Part shown: positions 21,555 to 33,964 of the stretch, one piece after another
Numbering within the stretch: the stretch's first letter is position 1
How the letters are laid out: every line of letters starts with the position of its first letter
The notes under the pieces: model-generated
Told to the model about the DNA's origin: nothing
Database searches by the model: none
The model's input: only the letters and a program-made list of their open reading frames with translations
Made by a program: the position numbers and the translations under genes
Assembly: GCA_016630905.1 (NCBI GenBank)
Contig: WBMQ01000012.1
Span: forward strand, 930,001-994,000
Length of the DNA: 64,000 nucleotides
Source of the DNA: Capillidium heterosporum
Lineage: Eukaryota > Entomophthoromycota > Entomophthoromycetes > Entomophthorales > Capillidiaceae
Direction of reading: 5' to 3'

Positions 21555-24500
21555 AGTTGTAGTAGGTCTAGGTCTAGCTGTAGTTGTTTGGTGTTGTGCT
21601 GGTAAAGGGTTGTTTAGCGATATTGATATTTACATAAATTACAATCAGAAAAGGGTTTAGCTTCAAGAACTTGTACTGAAATAGCTAACTTTTTTGCTTT
21701 CAAATTGGATTGTACAATCACTAATATAAGTGAGAAGGATTGAAGTTTAAGTGGGATTAGGAGTGGTATTTGAGTTTGAGGTACGTTACTACATTCACTA
21801 TGATAACATCTATGATATAATAGTGATACACTGAATCTTCCCCAATCCGTTTAAGTTAGGAGTAGCAGTGAAGAAAGTTAATTAGTTCCTAATTAGGCTA
21901 TCAGCCTTTTGATCCGGAAGCTGATTTGATTTTACAAAACCTATTAGTAGCAATTTTACCGATGGTATTCAAAGTATACAAAACGGTATGGAACTCATCT
22001 AACATACAGATATAAATGAGATGTGTCAACGGTGGCATACAACTTTAGTATCTCTTATAAATCGCTATCAAAGTCTAGCCCACTTAAGCAAGTCCAAGTC
22101 CTATTTTACTAAAGTTTAGCCATCAAAATACGACTATCAGAACCAAAGGACACCTTACAACATAGCCAAAATTCAAGCTTCGATTGGGTTTAGTTAGTTA
22201 AATTCTAACTTGTTTGAATATGGATGGACAATCTGTTCTCCACGAAAAGTTGCTTCCAATGGATAAGTCAATAAACTATTATCTACTTGTGACCAATAGA
22301 GTTAAATGCTTTTGGAAGTAGTATAGTCATGGGTCCATCCCTGATAGAAAACATTACCCCATTCCATTTTGCTGAGGTATTATTCATAGAAAAGTTTAAA
22401 TTAGGTGTAGTTCGACCTAAAAATGTATCTTTTACTTGGACGATAGGCTGGCATTACTTGTTCGATTTCCGCTTAATTCGCTGCCTGGATTGTGCTTGAA
22501 ATTTAGCTTTTGCACTGAAATAAATGTTATACTGGACAAATAAATGCTTATACATCGCCTATTAGCTGTATACTGGCGCGAATTTTACTTTTATAAACAT
22601 ATTGGTATATAGATTAGTTCATCCTACCACCTGCTCTTGCAGTCTTAAATTAATGATGTCGTTCCATGAACATGGGTGAACTTTTCCGGCACCATACAAT
22701 GATATCAGTCGCTCCCTGCTTGTGTAGCACTTTTCATCATCGGTTTTCATCTGAAACTCTTTGTAAAGCTCGCACTTTCTTGACAAAAGGCTTAGCAAGT
22801 CTAGAAATCCTATTAGTCAACGCGTTTAAATGGTTTCTATTGGCTGCAAATAAACTTGTTTATTCCTTAGAAGTGAAACCTATATTAAACTTCCAGCAAT
22901 TTCAGAATGGGAGGTGGGTATAGGGGCTTCAAGTCGATTAGCAGCGATCAAAATTTCAAACCTTTACCCACATTGGGTTTGATCGTTATAATGGCACATC
23001 GTGTTGAGTTAACATTTATGATTATGGTGGAACATTTGAGCTTCGCTTGTTCAAAGTTAAAGCTAAATGGATGGCGGGAATTCCTAAAGGGGTAGTGATG
23101 AAAATTGTGCATAAGTTGAGAAATGAAGCAGGATGGTTGATAACCGGAAATATCCAGTTATGAACAAAGACTTGTACTCTCTTAACTAAATCCAAACACT
23201 TTTGAGAGTCCCGTATTTAAATTTTCGGATTAGCTATCCCTTATCTTGCAAGACTTAGCTGCTTTCGCCTGCAATGAATGTTGATTCAGCTAAAGCTTAC
23301 AACTATTGAATGTCGGTGCTAACGGACGATGCAAGTTAACGTTCTTATTTGAAGAGGTAATAATACCAGGGCAACACCTCTAACCTGATGGATTACAACT
23401 TGCCAACTCCATCTTTGTTTGGATGGACCCAACGAACGGCTATATGATCAAACTTCATTCTCATTTTGGCTGATAAGTACCTTTTACGGTAAAACTTGGA
23501 TGACGCTCTATGAAAACGATGGCGCCTAAAGTTGGTTATACCAATCTATTGCGGTGGACATGGGGTAAAATTGACGCTGGGGAAACTGTAACGGAAACGA
23601 AGCTGTCATTACACTACCTCGCATCTTTTACTATCAATAAGGTAATTACATTCCTCCACCCCTACAAGCACCTCTTCATATTAAATGTAGGTTTCCTCTA
23701 CTAATCGAACACTTTATTAGACGCCACCTTTTGGAGCAAATGATATCTATTCCCGGTTGAAATATCTGCAAGTGACCTTGTAGGACATTAGGAAATATTG
23801 AATGCAAGTACACATCACCTAATTTGACAAACTTTCATCGTTGAAGAACTACTTACAGCGGCAATAAATAGCACTTTAAAGTACTACTGATGCAGCGGTA
23901 TGTAAGTATGATGATGGAACTAAAATATATCTGCAAGTTAGATGCAAGCCTCTTGTAGTTGTGAGCTAACGTATTGATAGATAGGAGCCTTTATATTTCT
24001 AGAGACAATAGATATTAACTTGGTTAGATGGGTATTGTCAACATCTAATCCACCTAGATATCTAACTGTACATAGGTGTCAATGGTATGCATATAAGGCA
24101 GATACCACCGAAATTATTTCTACATAACCTGGAGAATATATGTAAGCTTGTTTAGGTTAAACTATATCAAATACATTTAAACTTTCTTATCCAAGTAATC
24201 TTTTTATATTAATATATAACTAAAAGAGTAAGATATATATGGAGAAATAAAGGCATAAAGTAATTGGATATATATTAAAATAAAATTATTATAAGTCTTA
24301 GAATTGGTTATAATAATATATATTAGTTGAGTTAGAACCTATTGTTAAGTTTCATAAAAAATAAGTGACTTGGAGCGATAAATACTGATCATAATATAGT
24401 TTCGAAATGATAGATCCAGCATGTATTGACTTTGGCTTTCTCAAAGAGTCATATATACAAGGATTTCAATAGAATATAGTGTTATGATATGTGAAATACT

Positions 24501-24729
24501 ACATAGATCAAAATATCGTGATATAAATCAATATCTCTAACCATAAATATCTATTTGAAAGGTATAATAATTGAAGAAGCTTTGAGATCAAATAAAGATA
24601 CAATAAAGAAATCAATAAATATTGAAATCAAGCTAAATTGATAATTGATGAATATATCTGAATTTACATTTTTAAATTCATACAAAGTATAGTATTTATA
24701 CAAGTGACAAAATTTAAATCGAGGATGCT
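21555..24729. other. APSES upstream region with decayed coding patches
   Basis: The first kilobase next to the APSES start probably holds its promoter; large upstream regions are typical of developmental regulators. Between about 22660 and 23700 the plus strand has frames of 62-85 codons with coding-like composition (for example 22666-22923 and 23510-23704), broken by stops and frame changes, which suggests a dead gene whose family I could not name. Beyond 24140 the sequence is very AT-rich with nothing recognisable. Confidence 0.4.
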
Positions 24730-26064
24730 ATGAATATTAACAATCTCTCACTCAAATTACTCACAAGCATAGTCGTCAACTTGGACCATCCATTTCACTA
24801 AAATGTCAGTCTAACCAACAAGTACTTGCATCAAACTTCTTAAAAGTATATCTTCGAGGTAATCAAAGATTCTATGAATGATGATGAACATCTCATAGCC
24901 TATTTTTTAAGCAGCTCAGTTAGGTGACACATACCGATTCCACATATAGGTAGAAGGTACGACAAATACATAAACACTGCGATGTAAGAGTCGACTCTGA
25001 TCTACTTTCAAAGTTTATTAATCTAAAGGTCTACAAAGCATACTTTAGCAACTGATCACACTTTAAAAGCAAGTCGCAAGTTTTATTAGCAGGCTAACAA
25101 GCTATGAATTTGAGCTAGGGAGAATAATGATCGATTACTTACCGATGTTAAGTAAATTAAGAGCACTTTTCATAAATGGATAATTTCCATTAGCTTTCTT
25201 ATACGTGATCTTATCAACAGTACTGTGGCTAACTTGAGTATCGTTAGAGTTTAATGGAGGTTATTGACATCCACTGCCTAAAGTATAACTTCCCAGAGCT
25301 TAAACCTCTAAAGTTACATGTCGCTTTAATTGATATCCCTCTCCACATATTCAACCATCTCAACCTAGCACCTACACTAGCTATTATAGATGATCTCAGC
25401 TTCACCTCAAATTCTCCTAATCTAATTTATTTCAATACTATATTAGCTGACCAAGATATCTATCATCACTGCATAGGCTATATTGTAGACGCATCCTTTG
25501 GCCTAAACTCAAATACCTAGAGTTTAATGAATAGCACTACATTAGCATCAGGTCTAGATCCAACTTCTACAACTTTGAGATCCTCTACCTCAATCACTTC
25601 ATCCCAGTTGTAATGGCATGTTGGATCATTTTACCAACCTGGTCAAATTGAAAGTCTTTCTCAGGGCTCAAAGTCCTAAGCTTCAACATCTTTGCAGTTG
25701 TGAAGCGGTTGACCAAGCTGTAAGTTTTGAATATGGAGAGGGGTTTTTCATCCACCAGCTTTAGTTTCACATTGAAGCAAATGTTAATCAAGGTTGAGTT
25801 AGCTGGGCTCGATAGATTCTGCTCTATTCTTTACACGTTCTTGTCGAACTTGAAGTATTGCTAGATTATCGTTGTCAAGTTCGAAGGTTTACAAAGTAGA
25901 GGATCCGATTAAGATGGTTACAACTATATCTTTTCCTAGATTGATATATTTGAATGTCGGTGCTGGAGGGGATGAGTTTGGAGATTTACAAAGAAAGATG
26001 CTTTTCTCCAAGAGCTTTTCTAAGGGGATTTATATGGATGATTGTATAGCTTTATTATATATAT
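24730..26064 (+). pseudogene. decayed F-box-like gene, copy B
   Basis: ATG 24730 begins MNINNLSLKLLTSIVVNLDH, an F-box-like start, but stops appear after 23 codons, then the frame reads on as SLTNKYLHQ and IFEVIKDSMNDDEHLIA. Further patches run to about 26064. The N-terminal part is only loosely similar to copy A at 14862-16152, while the part from about 25400 onward is nearly identical to it. The remaining leucine-rich patches (for example LKLHVALIDIPLHIFNHLN at 25311) fit an F-box protein with a leucine-rich C-terminal region. Confidence 0.6.
25400..26064 (-). repeat. inverted repeat arm B (~0.65 kb)
   Basis: Reverse-complement partner of 14862-15520. The arms are almost identical in the central 350-400 bases. 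Homology fades at both ends, which fits a conversion tract within two older paralogues. Confidence 0.85.
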
Positions 26065-26316
26065 ATCAATATAGTAAGCGTAATTTAGTATTTTAATCTT
26101 TCATCAAATTGCAAGGTATATTAAATTTATTTTTTCATACATAGCTTTTAGTGAAAATATGTATATCTAACAGAGTGGCAGGAAAAGTTCATTTGTATAT
26201 CTATTTTATAAAAACGCTATTCCAGGTCAAGTAAATCTATTTCCTCTTAACAGCAAATAATAACATAAGTAAATTATACAAACTAAATCTTGATCCTAAT
26301 AGCTAATACCAACAAC

Positions 26317-29300
26317 CTAGGCCAAAAGCTGCTGCTGGAATACTAAGGAGTAGTAATACCCCTTCATAGCAATAAGTTCTTGATGGGTCCCTCTTTCGAC
26401 AATACTGCCTTCTCTCATACAGATAATGTGATCGTAGTCCTGTATAGTGGAAAGTCGGTGGGCGATAGCCAATGTAGTCCTACCTTTACTTGCCGATTCC
26501 AAAGCTGCCTGTACCACCTTCTCCGACTCAGAATCTAGAGCTGAAGTAGCTTCATCAAGTATTAGCAGTTTGGGATCATTAAGTAATGCTCTAGCGATCG
26601 CAACACGTTGTTTCTGACCTCCGGAAAGTTGGCTTCCACGTGGACCTACTCTTGAATCGTACTGATCTGGAAGCTCCAAGATGAAGGTATGGGCATTAGC
26701 CATCTTGGCCGCCGCTTCTATTTCTTCCTGACTGGCATTTGGTTTGCTGTACCTTATATTCTCAGCAATAGTGGTATCGAATAGAACCGGTTCCTGGCTT
26801 ACAACAGCAATCCCCGATCGTAACAACGGTAAATTCCAATCCTTAACTTCAGTGCCATCAGCAAATATCTTACCGTCGTCCAAATCGTAGAACCGAAGGA
26901 TGAGTGAGATCAACGTAGATTTCCCAGATCCAGTACCACCTACGATTGCAGTTCGTTTACCAGCCAGCACTTTGAGGTTGATACCCTTGAGTACATTACT
27001 TTCAGGTCGAGTCCGATAGGCGAAGCTGCCATTTCTCATTTCGATGTTATCGGGTGGTAGAACAGGTTTTAGACCATATTCTTGTGAACTGTCAATGGTA
27101 GGTACGCTATCTATGAGGTTGAAAAAATCCATTGCGGCCAGCTTGGACTTGGGAAGCCAACTAACTTGGAACGTGAACATGGCTACCGGTACTCCAATGA
27201 AAAAGGTAGCTGTTAATGCCTGGAACATTTGCAAGAAGGTGTAATCCCCATCCAAAAAGAACTTAGAGCCGAACCAGCACAACGTCCCGTAGACTAGGAA
27301 TTGGGAGCTTATACTGAGGCCGTATCCCAACGATCGCGTTAATGCTCCTTTGACAACCTGATTCCGGGCAAGCTGTATTGTAAATAGGTAATCTTGCAAG
27401 AATTTTCCTTCCTTTACCAAACCGGCCACAGTTTTAATGTTGATGATAGAGTCTACAGAGGCCTTATCCATCTTGATGAAAGCTTTCTTGACCTTGTGGT
27501 TGGTCGAGGTCAGAGTGATGGATTGGACTAAGACCGTGAAAGCGTAGAAGGGAAAGCACAACAACCCTATCAACGCCATCTTCCAAGCACTTACGAAGGC
27601 TATGGTTAGTCCTACCACCAAGGCTGAGAGACAAGCGACTAATGAGCTGAAGACCTTGCTTATTACTTTAGGTATTTCCTGGACATTGGTTGAAAGCTTG
27701 ATTGAAAGGTTGCCCACCTCGTTCTTAGGGTTGTCGAAGAAATTCATACCCTGCCTGAGATATGCAATAAAAGTCTGCTGCCGCACTTCAGTAACTATGG
27801 ATTCATCAATCATCTCGAAGGAACTGACATGGAGGAGGTTGGATATTAACGAAATCGCACCGACGACTATAAACATAAGTGACCATAAGATCACGTCGTG
27901 TTTCCCAGTTTCGTACTTTGCTTCATTTTGGAGGTCGTAGTAGGCTTGCAAGATATGAGTAAGGGCAACTGAGAAAAAGGGTAGGACTGCCCCCTCCAGT
28001 ATAGCTCCCAAAGTTCCGGTGATAAGGAGATGCCACTTGGATATCGCCAGTTTGAATATCCTTATAATTGGAGAGTAATCGTATTTTCTGCTGTAAGTAC
28101 CTCTAGAACTGAAATACACTGTTGATTTTACTATCTTCTCTATGTAGTCGAGATCATCTGAATCCTCCTCCAATGCTAAGTTCTTATTTCCTGACTTGGT
28201 TGGTAGCTTCAGGTTGGGTTGCCTTGGCGTCCTCATGCAATTTGAAGTAGGCTGTGCAACGAGACTGATATCTTGGGTCTTTACCAATTGAGAATAAAGT
28301 CCATTTTTCACTATCAGCTCCTTATGCATTCCAATTTCCTTCACAATCCCTCCTTCAATGACGACTATCTTGTCAGAATTCCGTATCGTACTAAGTCGAT
28401 GGGCAACTATGATGGTCGTTCTACCCTTGGATGCGTTATCGAGGGCCTGCTGAACCATTCTTTCGGATTCGGTATCTAGGGCAGATGTGGCTTCATCCAA
28501 CAATAGAATGCTCGGTTTCTTGATTATAGCTCGAGCTATGGCTACACACTGCTTTTGACCACCCGATAGCTGCGAACCCTTGTCGCCTACCAAGGTGTCG
28601 TACCTGTTGGGAAGAGACATGATGAAGTTGTGGATATTGGCTTGCTTACAGGCGTCTTCGACCATCAATTGCAGTTCGTCGAGGCTCTTATCGTTACTTT
28701 GGTCGTTCTTTAACCCTAATAAGATGTTATCCTTTATCGACAACGAAAACAACACTGGTTCCTGGCTGACGATACCGATTTGGGTACGTAGAAAGTTAAC
28801 ACTTATATCAGCTATATTTACACCATCCAATAAAATACTGCCAGAATCAGGGTCGTAGTATCGCTCTATAAGGTTTATGATAGTACTCTTGCCGCTCCCA
28901 GAAGGACCAACCAATGCTACCGACGTGCCAGGTTCGATGGTTATATTTATACCCTTCAGTATAGCTGCCTCTGGTCGTGATGGGTAATAGAACGTGATAT
29001 CCTTCAACTCTATATTCCCTAGTATCGGCACTAAACTTGCCTGCTTCTGCAGCATACTCTCGCTACAAAAGAACGGATCTATCTTCGATTCCCTTTCAAT
29101 TATCTGAAATATCTTAGATCCAACTGCGATCGCCGTTGAAAGCGCTGAGAAATGACCAGCACTCTGCCCGATAGACATAGAACCGACTAGTAAGATAAGT
29201 AGTACGTTGAAAACTGTTTGGACGTCGTACTCTTTGGCTTCGATTAACTTCGATCCGTAGTACAAGCTTATCGAAAATGAAGAGTAAATGATAAATTGGA

Positions 29301-30132
29301 CTGTACCTAGTCCAATTCCGTTTATAATAGCTTTGATATAGCCGAACTTCTGGATACCCTTCAGCTTATCTATAAAGCGACTGACACTCAAACCCTGACC
29401 ATTGAAAGAGTATACAGTTCTTATGGAGTGCAGTGTTTCCTCTGCCAAAGCTCCGGCCTCTCCATAGAGCTTCTGTTCTCTCCTGGAGTTCCTGGAAACG
29501 TACTTTGCCATCACAAACCCAGAAATACCTATCAGCGGAAATATGGATAAAACCACCAAAGTCAATTTCCAACCTAAAACGAAAGTAGCGATGTACGATA
29601 TAATGAAATTAGCAGTGTACTGTATCAGGTTCCCCAACTTATCAGAAATCCCTTCCTGGATCATCATTATATCGTTTGAGATGCCTGCTAGCTGAGAGTT
29701 ATCGGTGATATCGAACCATCCTATATCTTGGCTCAATATGGATTTGTAGCATCCACTTCGAATTTTGATAATTTGGTTCTCGCCGATTATCGTCCACAGC
29801 AGCATCTGAAAATACCCGAAGATGAGACCAGCTACCGCCAGCATGAAGATCTTGGTGCAGGCGTCTACTGAAGCTGATTTAAGGTTGGAGGTCGCTAGCT
29901 CTGAATCGAATAGGACCGCCACCTGGTATTTGCCAAACTCTTCTAAGAGTTTATCTAGGAATATGAAGAAAAGTGGATTTAGAGCACCGTTCGCTATAGA
30001 ACATAATGTTGCCAGTAGAATGAGGATGTAGTCTGACCATGACGCCAAGGAAAATAAAGTGAATATGGTGATACTCCTTTTCGGCTCTCTTTCTTTTTTG
30101 ACTTTACAGTCAGTAGCTCTCTTTTCGGACAT
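26317..30132 (-). CDS. full-length ABCB-type multidrug transporter
   Basis: A single intact 1271-residue frame starting at ATG 30130-30132, the normal size of a TMD-NBD-TMD-NBD exporter of the ABCB/P-glycoprotein family. The first membrane domain spans about residues 25-330 and the first NBD about 370-615, with Walker A GPSGSGKST near 410, LSGGQKQ signature near 524, and [12 protein letters not shown]. The second membrane domain is about 700-980 and the second NBD about 1020-1265, with GGTGSGKST near 1065, LSGGQKQR near 1171 and [12 protein letters not shown]. The linker near 640-690 is charged. The family exports hydrophobic compounds or lipid-like peptides; the substrate cannot be read from sequence. 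A second, frameshifted copy lies at 36738-40527. The gene has no introns. Confidence 0.95.
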   Translation of the reverse strand: MSEKRATDCKVKKEREPKRSITIFTLFSLASWSDYILILLATLCSIANGALNPLFFIFLDKLLEEFGKYQVAVLFDSELATSNLKSASVDACTKIFMLAVAGLIFGYFQMLLWTIIGENQIIKIRSGCYKSILSQDIGWFDITDNSQLAGISNDIMMIQEGISDKLGNLIQYTANFIISYIATFVLGWKLTLVVLSIFPLIGISGFVMAKYVSRNSRREQKLYGEAGALAEETLHSIRTVYSFNGQGLSVSRFIDKLKGIQKFGYIKAIINGIGLGTVQFIIYSSFSISLYYGSKLIEAKEYDVQTVFNVLLILLVGSMSIGQSAGHFSALSTAIAVGSKIFQIIERESKIDPFFCSESMLQKQASLVPILGNIELKDITFYYPSRPEAAILKGINITIEPGTSVALVGPSGSGKSTIINLIERYYDPDSGSILLDGVNIADISVNFLRTQIGIVSQEPVLFSLSIKDNILLGLKNDQSNDKSLDELQLMVEDACKQANIHNFIMSLPNRYDTLVGDKGSQLSGGQKQCVAIARAIIKKPSILLLDEATSALDTESERMVQQALDNASKGRTTIIVAHRLSTIRNSDKIVVIEGGIVKEIGMHKELIVKNGLYSQLVKTQDISLVAQPTSNCMRTPRQPNLKLPTKSGNKNLALEEDSDDLDYIEKIVKSTVYFSSRGTYSRKYDYSPIIRIFKLAISKWHLLITGTLGAILEGAVLPFFSVALTHILQAYYDLQNEAKYETGKHDVILWSLMFIVVGAISLISNLLHVSSFEMIDESIVTEVRQQTFIAYLRQGMNFFDNPKNEVGNLSIKLSTNVQEIPKVISKVFSSLVACLSALVVGLTIAFVSAWKMALIGLLCFPFYAFTVLVQSITLTSTNHKVKKAFIKMDKASVDSIINIKTVAGLVKEGKFLQDYLFTIQLARNQVVKGALTRSLGYGLSISSQFLVYGTLCWFGSKFFLDGDYTFLQMFQALTATFFIGVPVAMFTFQVSWLPKSKLAAMDFFNLIDSVPTIDSSQEYGLKPVLPPDNIEMRNGSFAYRTRPESNVLKGINLKVLAGKRTAIVGGTGSGKSTLISLILRFYDLDDGKIFADGTEVKDWNLPLLRSGIAVVSQEPVLFDTTIAENIRYSKPNASQEEIEAAAKMANAHTFILELPDQYDSRVGPRGSQLSGGQKQRVAIARALLNDPKLLILDEATSALDSESEKVVQAALESASKGRTTLAIAHRLSTIQDYDHIICMREGSIVERGTHQELIAMKGYYYSLVFQQQLLA

Positions 30133-31167
30133 CGTGGTAATTGAAATGTGAAGCCAAAACTATATTTTAGATGAGTAAATTACGAAGCTGCAATTCAACA
30201 CGATTTTAACATCCTAAAGTTTGTGCTGTTGAAAATTTCAAGTGCTGCTAGTTACTTCCCCAACAACGCATATTTAGTAACATATGACAAATAATATATA
30301 GTTCTCTGTGTCGTTGTAAATTAAATTTGTTTACATGTAGACGCAATACATTTCCAAATCCTTGCCAGGTAGTTTGGTTTTTCTAGATAGTAAAGATCCT
30401 GTAAAAGTATATTTTATAAATTATATATACCTGTTTCAACACCTTGATATTTACAAGTAACTTAATTATAGAATTATATGGTGAGGGTTTCTATATTGGG
30501 ATTTAATGTTGGAGAACGTTGTATTGGATTTAGATTATTACATAATCTAGCTGAGTGAAATCCAAAGGCTTTTGAAGAAATCCAGAAATGAAATGAATAC
30601 TGTAAGATTAACTTTTCGCTAAACGCTCAAAACCTTTGAAGCTATTCACAAATGAAGTGAAGAAAGTTCAAAAACTATCTACCTTAAGAAAAAAGAGTTT
30701 ATAAATGAACCTATACTTTCAAGCTTAAATCTATATATGAAAAAAGTTAGTAAAAGAATTAAAGCTACTTTACCTAAAACAGCGGCATAGTTAGCAGCCT
30801 ATAATGTAGTTTAATTCAACTTTACTTTGGACAGCTATAAAATCTCAGGTACGTATATTTTATTATTTAAATTTTGGAAGATTCAAAACAGCTATATTTA
30901 GTAATGGCAAGATAATTATGTTCGCTAACAAATTTACTTTATATATTTATTCGTAGCAGCCTATCTACTGTTTTAATATTCTTTAGTTGCATTCAAAGTA
31001 GATCTATTCAAGTTAGTACTTTGTATACAATAGGTTCAATTATACGTTTTTGAGCCTTCAAATCTAAAAGAAAGCATAAATACTACAATAGTATATATGG
31101 AAACCATATATCTAATAAATATAACTATTGTAATTAAAGTTAAAAGTTTAAAATACATAAACTTAGG
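30133..31167. other. upstream region of ABC transporter
   Basis: Very AT-rich sequence without a supported gene. It should contain the minus-strand promoter of the transporter gene. No sites could be assigned with confidence. Confidence 0.4.
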
Positions 31168-32072
31168 CATGTATAGTGTATAGAGAGATGCCACTGGATC
31201 CAACTAATGATATGGTAGGTTAGGAAAGCGGAACTAAAACCTACCACTGCATTTGTGATAAAGGCTTGAACTCTCCAAATGATAGGTCAAATAGCCAGGT
31301 AGAGGAGGTACCCCATAGGGAGCGCCTACATAATAGTAACCACATCCCAGTTCCAGGAGGGGATAGAGGGGACAGATTGAGGCTTAGGTACGGACTGGGG
31401 CTGGACAGGAGAGGGCCTGCTAGGTGGTGATTGAGCAACAACCGGTGCTATCGTATTAAGGTCAAAGGTAGGAATTGGCTAATAGGCTAGCGTTGACTCA
31501 AAAGGGTTGATTGTATTAGTAATATTAATTGCCCAAAAGAGGCAAAATCCGAGGATAGTAAGGATTTTTGACAGGTAACAAGAGGCAGGGATAATAGGGG
31601 GACTAGACCACATAGTAATACTATACTGAAATAAGGATATGAGTAAAGGACAATATTTTATTCGAAAATAAGAAACGAAATCAGGCAGTCGCAATAGCTA
31701 TAGCTAGGAATTGGGAGGTGAGTAACAGCTATGAAATAGCGAGATGAAGCGTTATCAAGATGTGAATCTTTGGCAGCGATCCCAAAGGTTTAAATACCCT
31801 TTCGGTATCTTGACAATACTTGTTGATTATCAGAACTCCAATATCAAGATGATATACTGATACTAGCTAAGGTTCCTAGGCTATAGCTGAAACTAAGAAT
31901 ATATAATTTATAAAAGTAATCAAGAATAGGTAGAACAGATTCCTGATCGAAAATAACTATAAATGGGAAATATAAAAAATTAAAGGCTGGTAAGAAAAAA
32001 ATAGTGTAATAATGACAAAAGAAATAAGTCTATAATCTAATGCTAGGAATTGTAACAATCAAGGTTTTTATA
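31168..32072 (-). repeat. unknown repeat family, copy 2 (transition-rich)
   Basis: Aligns in the same orientation with 16866-17910. It is shorter by about 140 bases and differs mainly by C-to-T and G-to-A changes relative to copy 1, for example GCAGGCCGGACAGCC in copy 1 against GATAGGTCAAATAGCC here. The right end, near-palindromic in copy 1, is eroded to a TGTAACAATCAAGG form. The short hydrophobic frames of copy 1 persist in part (31241-31441 and 31479-31694). Confidence 0.6.
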
Positions 32073-33964
32073 ATTTTATATTCTAAAGCAACTATATTGA
32101 TATACCTTTAATTTATTTAAAAGTTATCTCTACTATATAGTATATAAGTAGAATTAGTTTTTAAAGCTATATTTTAAAATTTTGCTAATTTATGAAAACA
32201 TACTAATATAGTTTTATATTTATAAAACATTACCTCTACTTTTTAAACTTTAAGTGGATTATTAAAGTATTTTAAATATTTTTTCCATATTCAGATTGCA
32301 CTTCATTATTTTAGCAGTTTAAAATAAATATACTAATATAATTTAAACTTACAGTATATTACTTTTCCATATTTATATTGAAATAAAAAGATTTTAAATA
32401 TAAGGGTATATAGTATTAAAATCATAATTATATTTGTCTATTTACTAAGTAAACTTGGTAAATTGATTTTGGCATTATAATTATAAACTTTCGATTTACA
32501 GTTTTTGAACTTCATTTCATTCGTGGATTTTCCTCAGCTAGATTATGTAATATCTTTAGATAGCGTTGGTTTTAGCATACAAACACCTTTACCTTTTTTA
32601 TCTTTAATTACTTGCAAGCAGCTGTCCAAGTGCACTTACATTGATGAAAATTATGACTTTTTAAATATCTCAACTAGTGTTAAATACCATTCGAATAACA
32701 TTACCTTTTAAATAATATGTATAAAAGTGAAATTATCAATCCAATTTATTAAATCCAGTTGATGATGAGGCTTCTTACCATCAAGAACGCTTTACTTGGA
32801 ACAAATCAAGTTTTATTTTTGAATATCGTGTATGACCGGAGTAAGGTAAGAACTCCACGAAAACTGCTACAGCACTTAAAACTTTAGCTTAGACCAAAGT
32901 CTCTCAACCTCACTAGTGGTGGATTTAAGATTAGTTTATATAGAATTGGTTTTCTATTGGCTGAAATATAATCTTATGGTGAGTCGAAAGAATTGTGGGA
33001 CTTATCAGTAGGAAGCATTAATTTTATCCGGGTTCTTTCATTCAGTACTTTATATGAAGCTCAGACTTGTAACAAGGCTCATTTTTTAAAGTGAAAATCA
33101 TATATTTTATAGTTTCGGTTATACCTACATCACTTGTAAAGGATGCTTGAGTATAGAATTGAATAGTTCCATATCTATTCCAAAATTTTTGCACCGCTTA
33201 TATCTGATTTCCAAATAAAGTGACTGAACTAGTATGGAATATGATATCCAAGAGTTCTAATATAGATCATAGAATTTTATAATGAATACTTATTTTTACA
33301 TTTTGAAATCGACAGTATAAAGGGCTCTATCCCTCAACTTTTAAAAGATCTTGTAACTATCTCCTCGCTATTACATCATTTAACCCTTTCCTCAGCAGCT
33401 CTGATCGCCAGATGCCACAACCTTCCTACCTAGTATCGAGGTTGAGCCTTCTAAGCTTTTTATTTCAATAAGCTCCTGATTCTCCTCCTGCCATCCATTT
33501 GTTAATTAAGCTAAAACTTTTAGGCCAATAACTCTTAAGCTAATCTAAGATTAATTGGTTTTTAGAGCTTCTGATAAAAGGGTGCCTTACTGAATCTGTG
33601 CTCCAAACTTTAATAGCGACCTCCTTGGATCCCAATCCGTTGTAGCAAATATTTAATTTACTTTAATTGATTAATTAGTGTTGTACTTTTTCAATAACTA
33701 TATTATAGCTAGATGCTTGGCTTGGCCTGCATTTGCCCAGGTTTTAAGGTTTGAACATTTTATTTTTAGGCTACATTATGCTTTGCTAATACATTCCTCA
33801 CTCCTTGCATCTTCCATTAAGATTAACAACATATAGCCCACAAAAAAGATATCGAGTAATATTAACACATCATTCCTTCTCTTAAGCATTTAAAATATAT
33901 TCCTGTATACAGCTTCGAATTAAAAGTTCCAAGTTAAAGAGTACGTTCAAGACGACTGCTAAGA
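32073..33964. other. AT-rich intergenic region upstream of SUN gene
   Basis: Contains no frame longer than 70 codons (32505-32711 is AT-rich). Patches near 32760-33450 show leucine-rich plus-strand coding-like sequence broken by stops, possibly another relic of the F-box-like family. The last few hundred bases presumably include the promoter of the gene at 33965. Confidence 0.4.
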
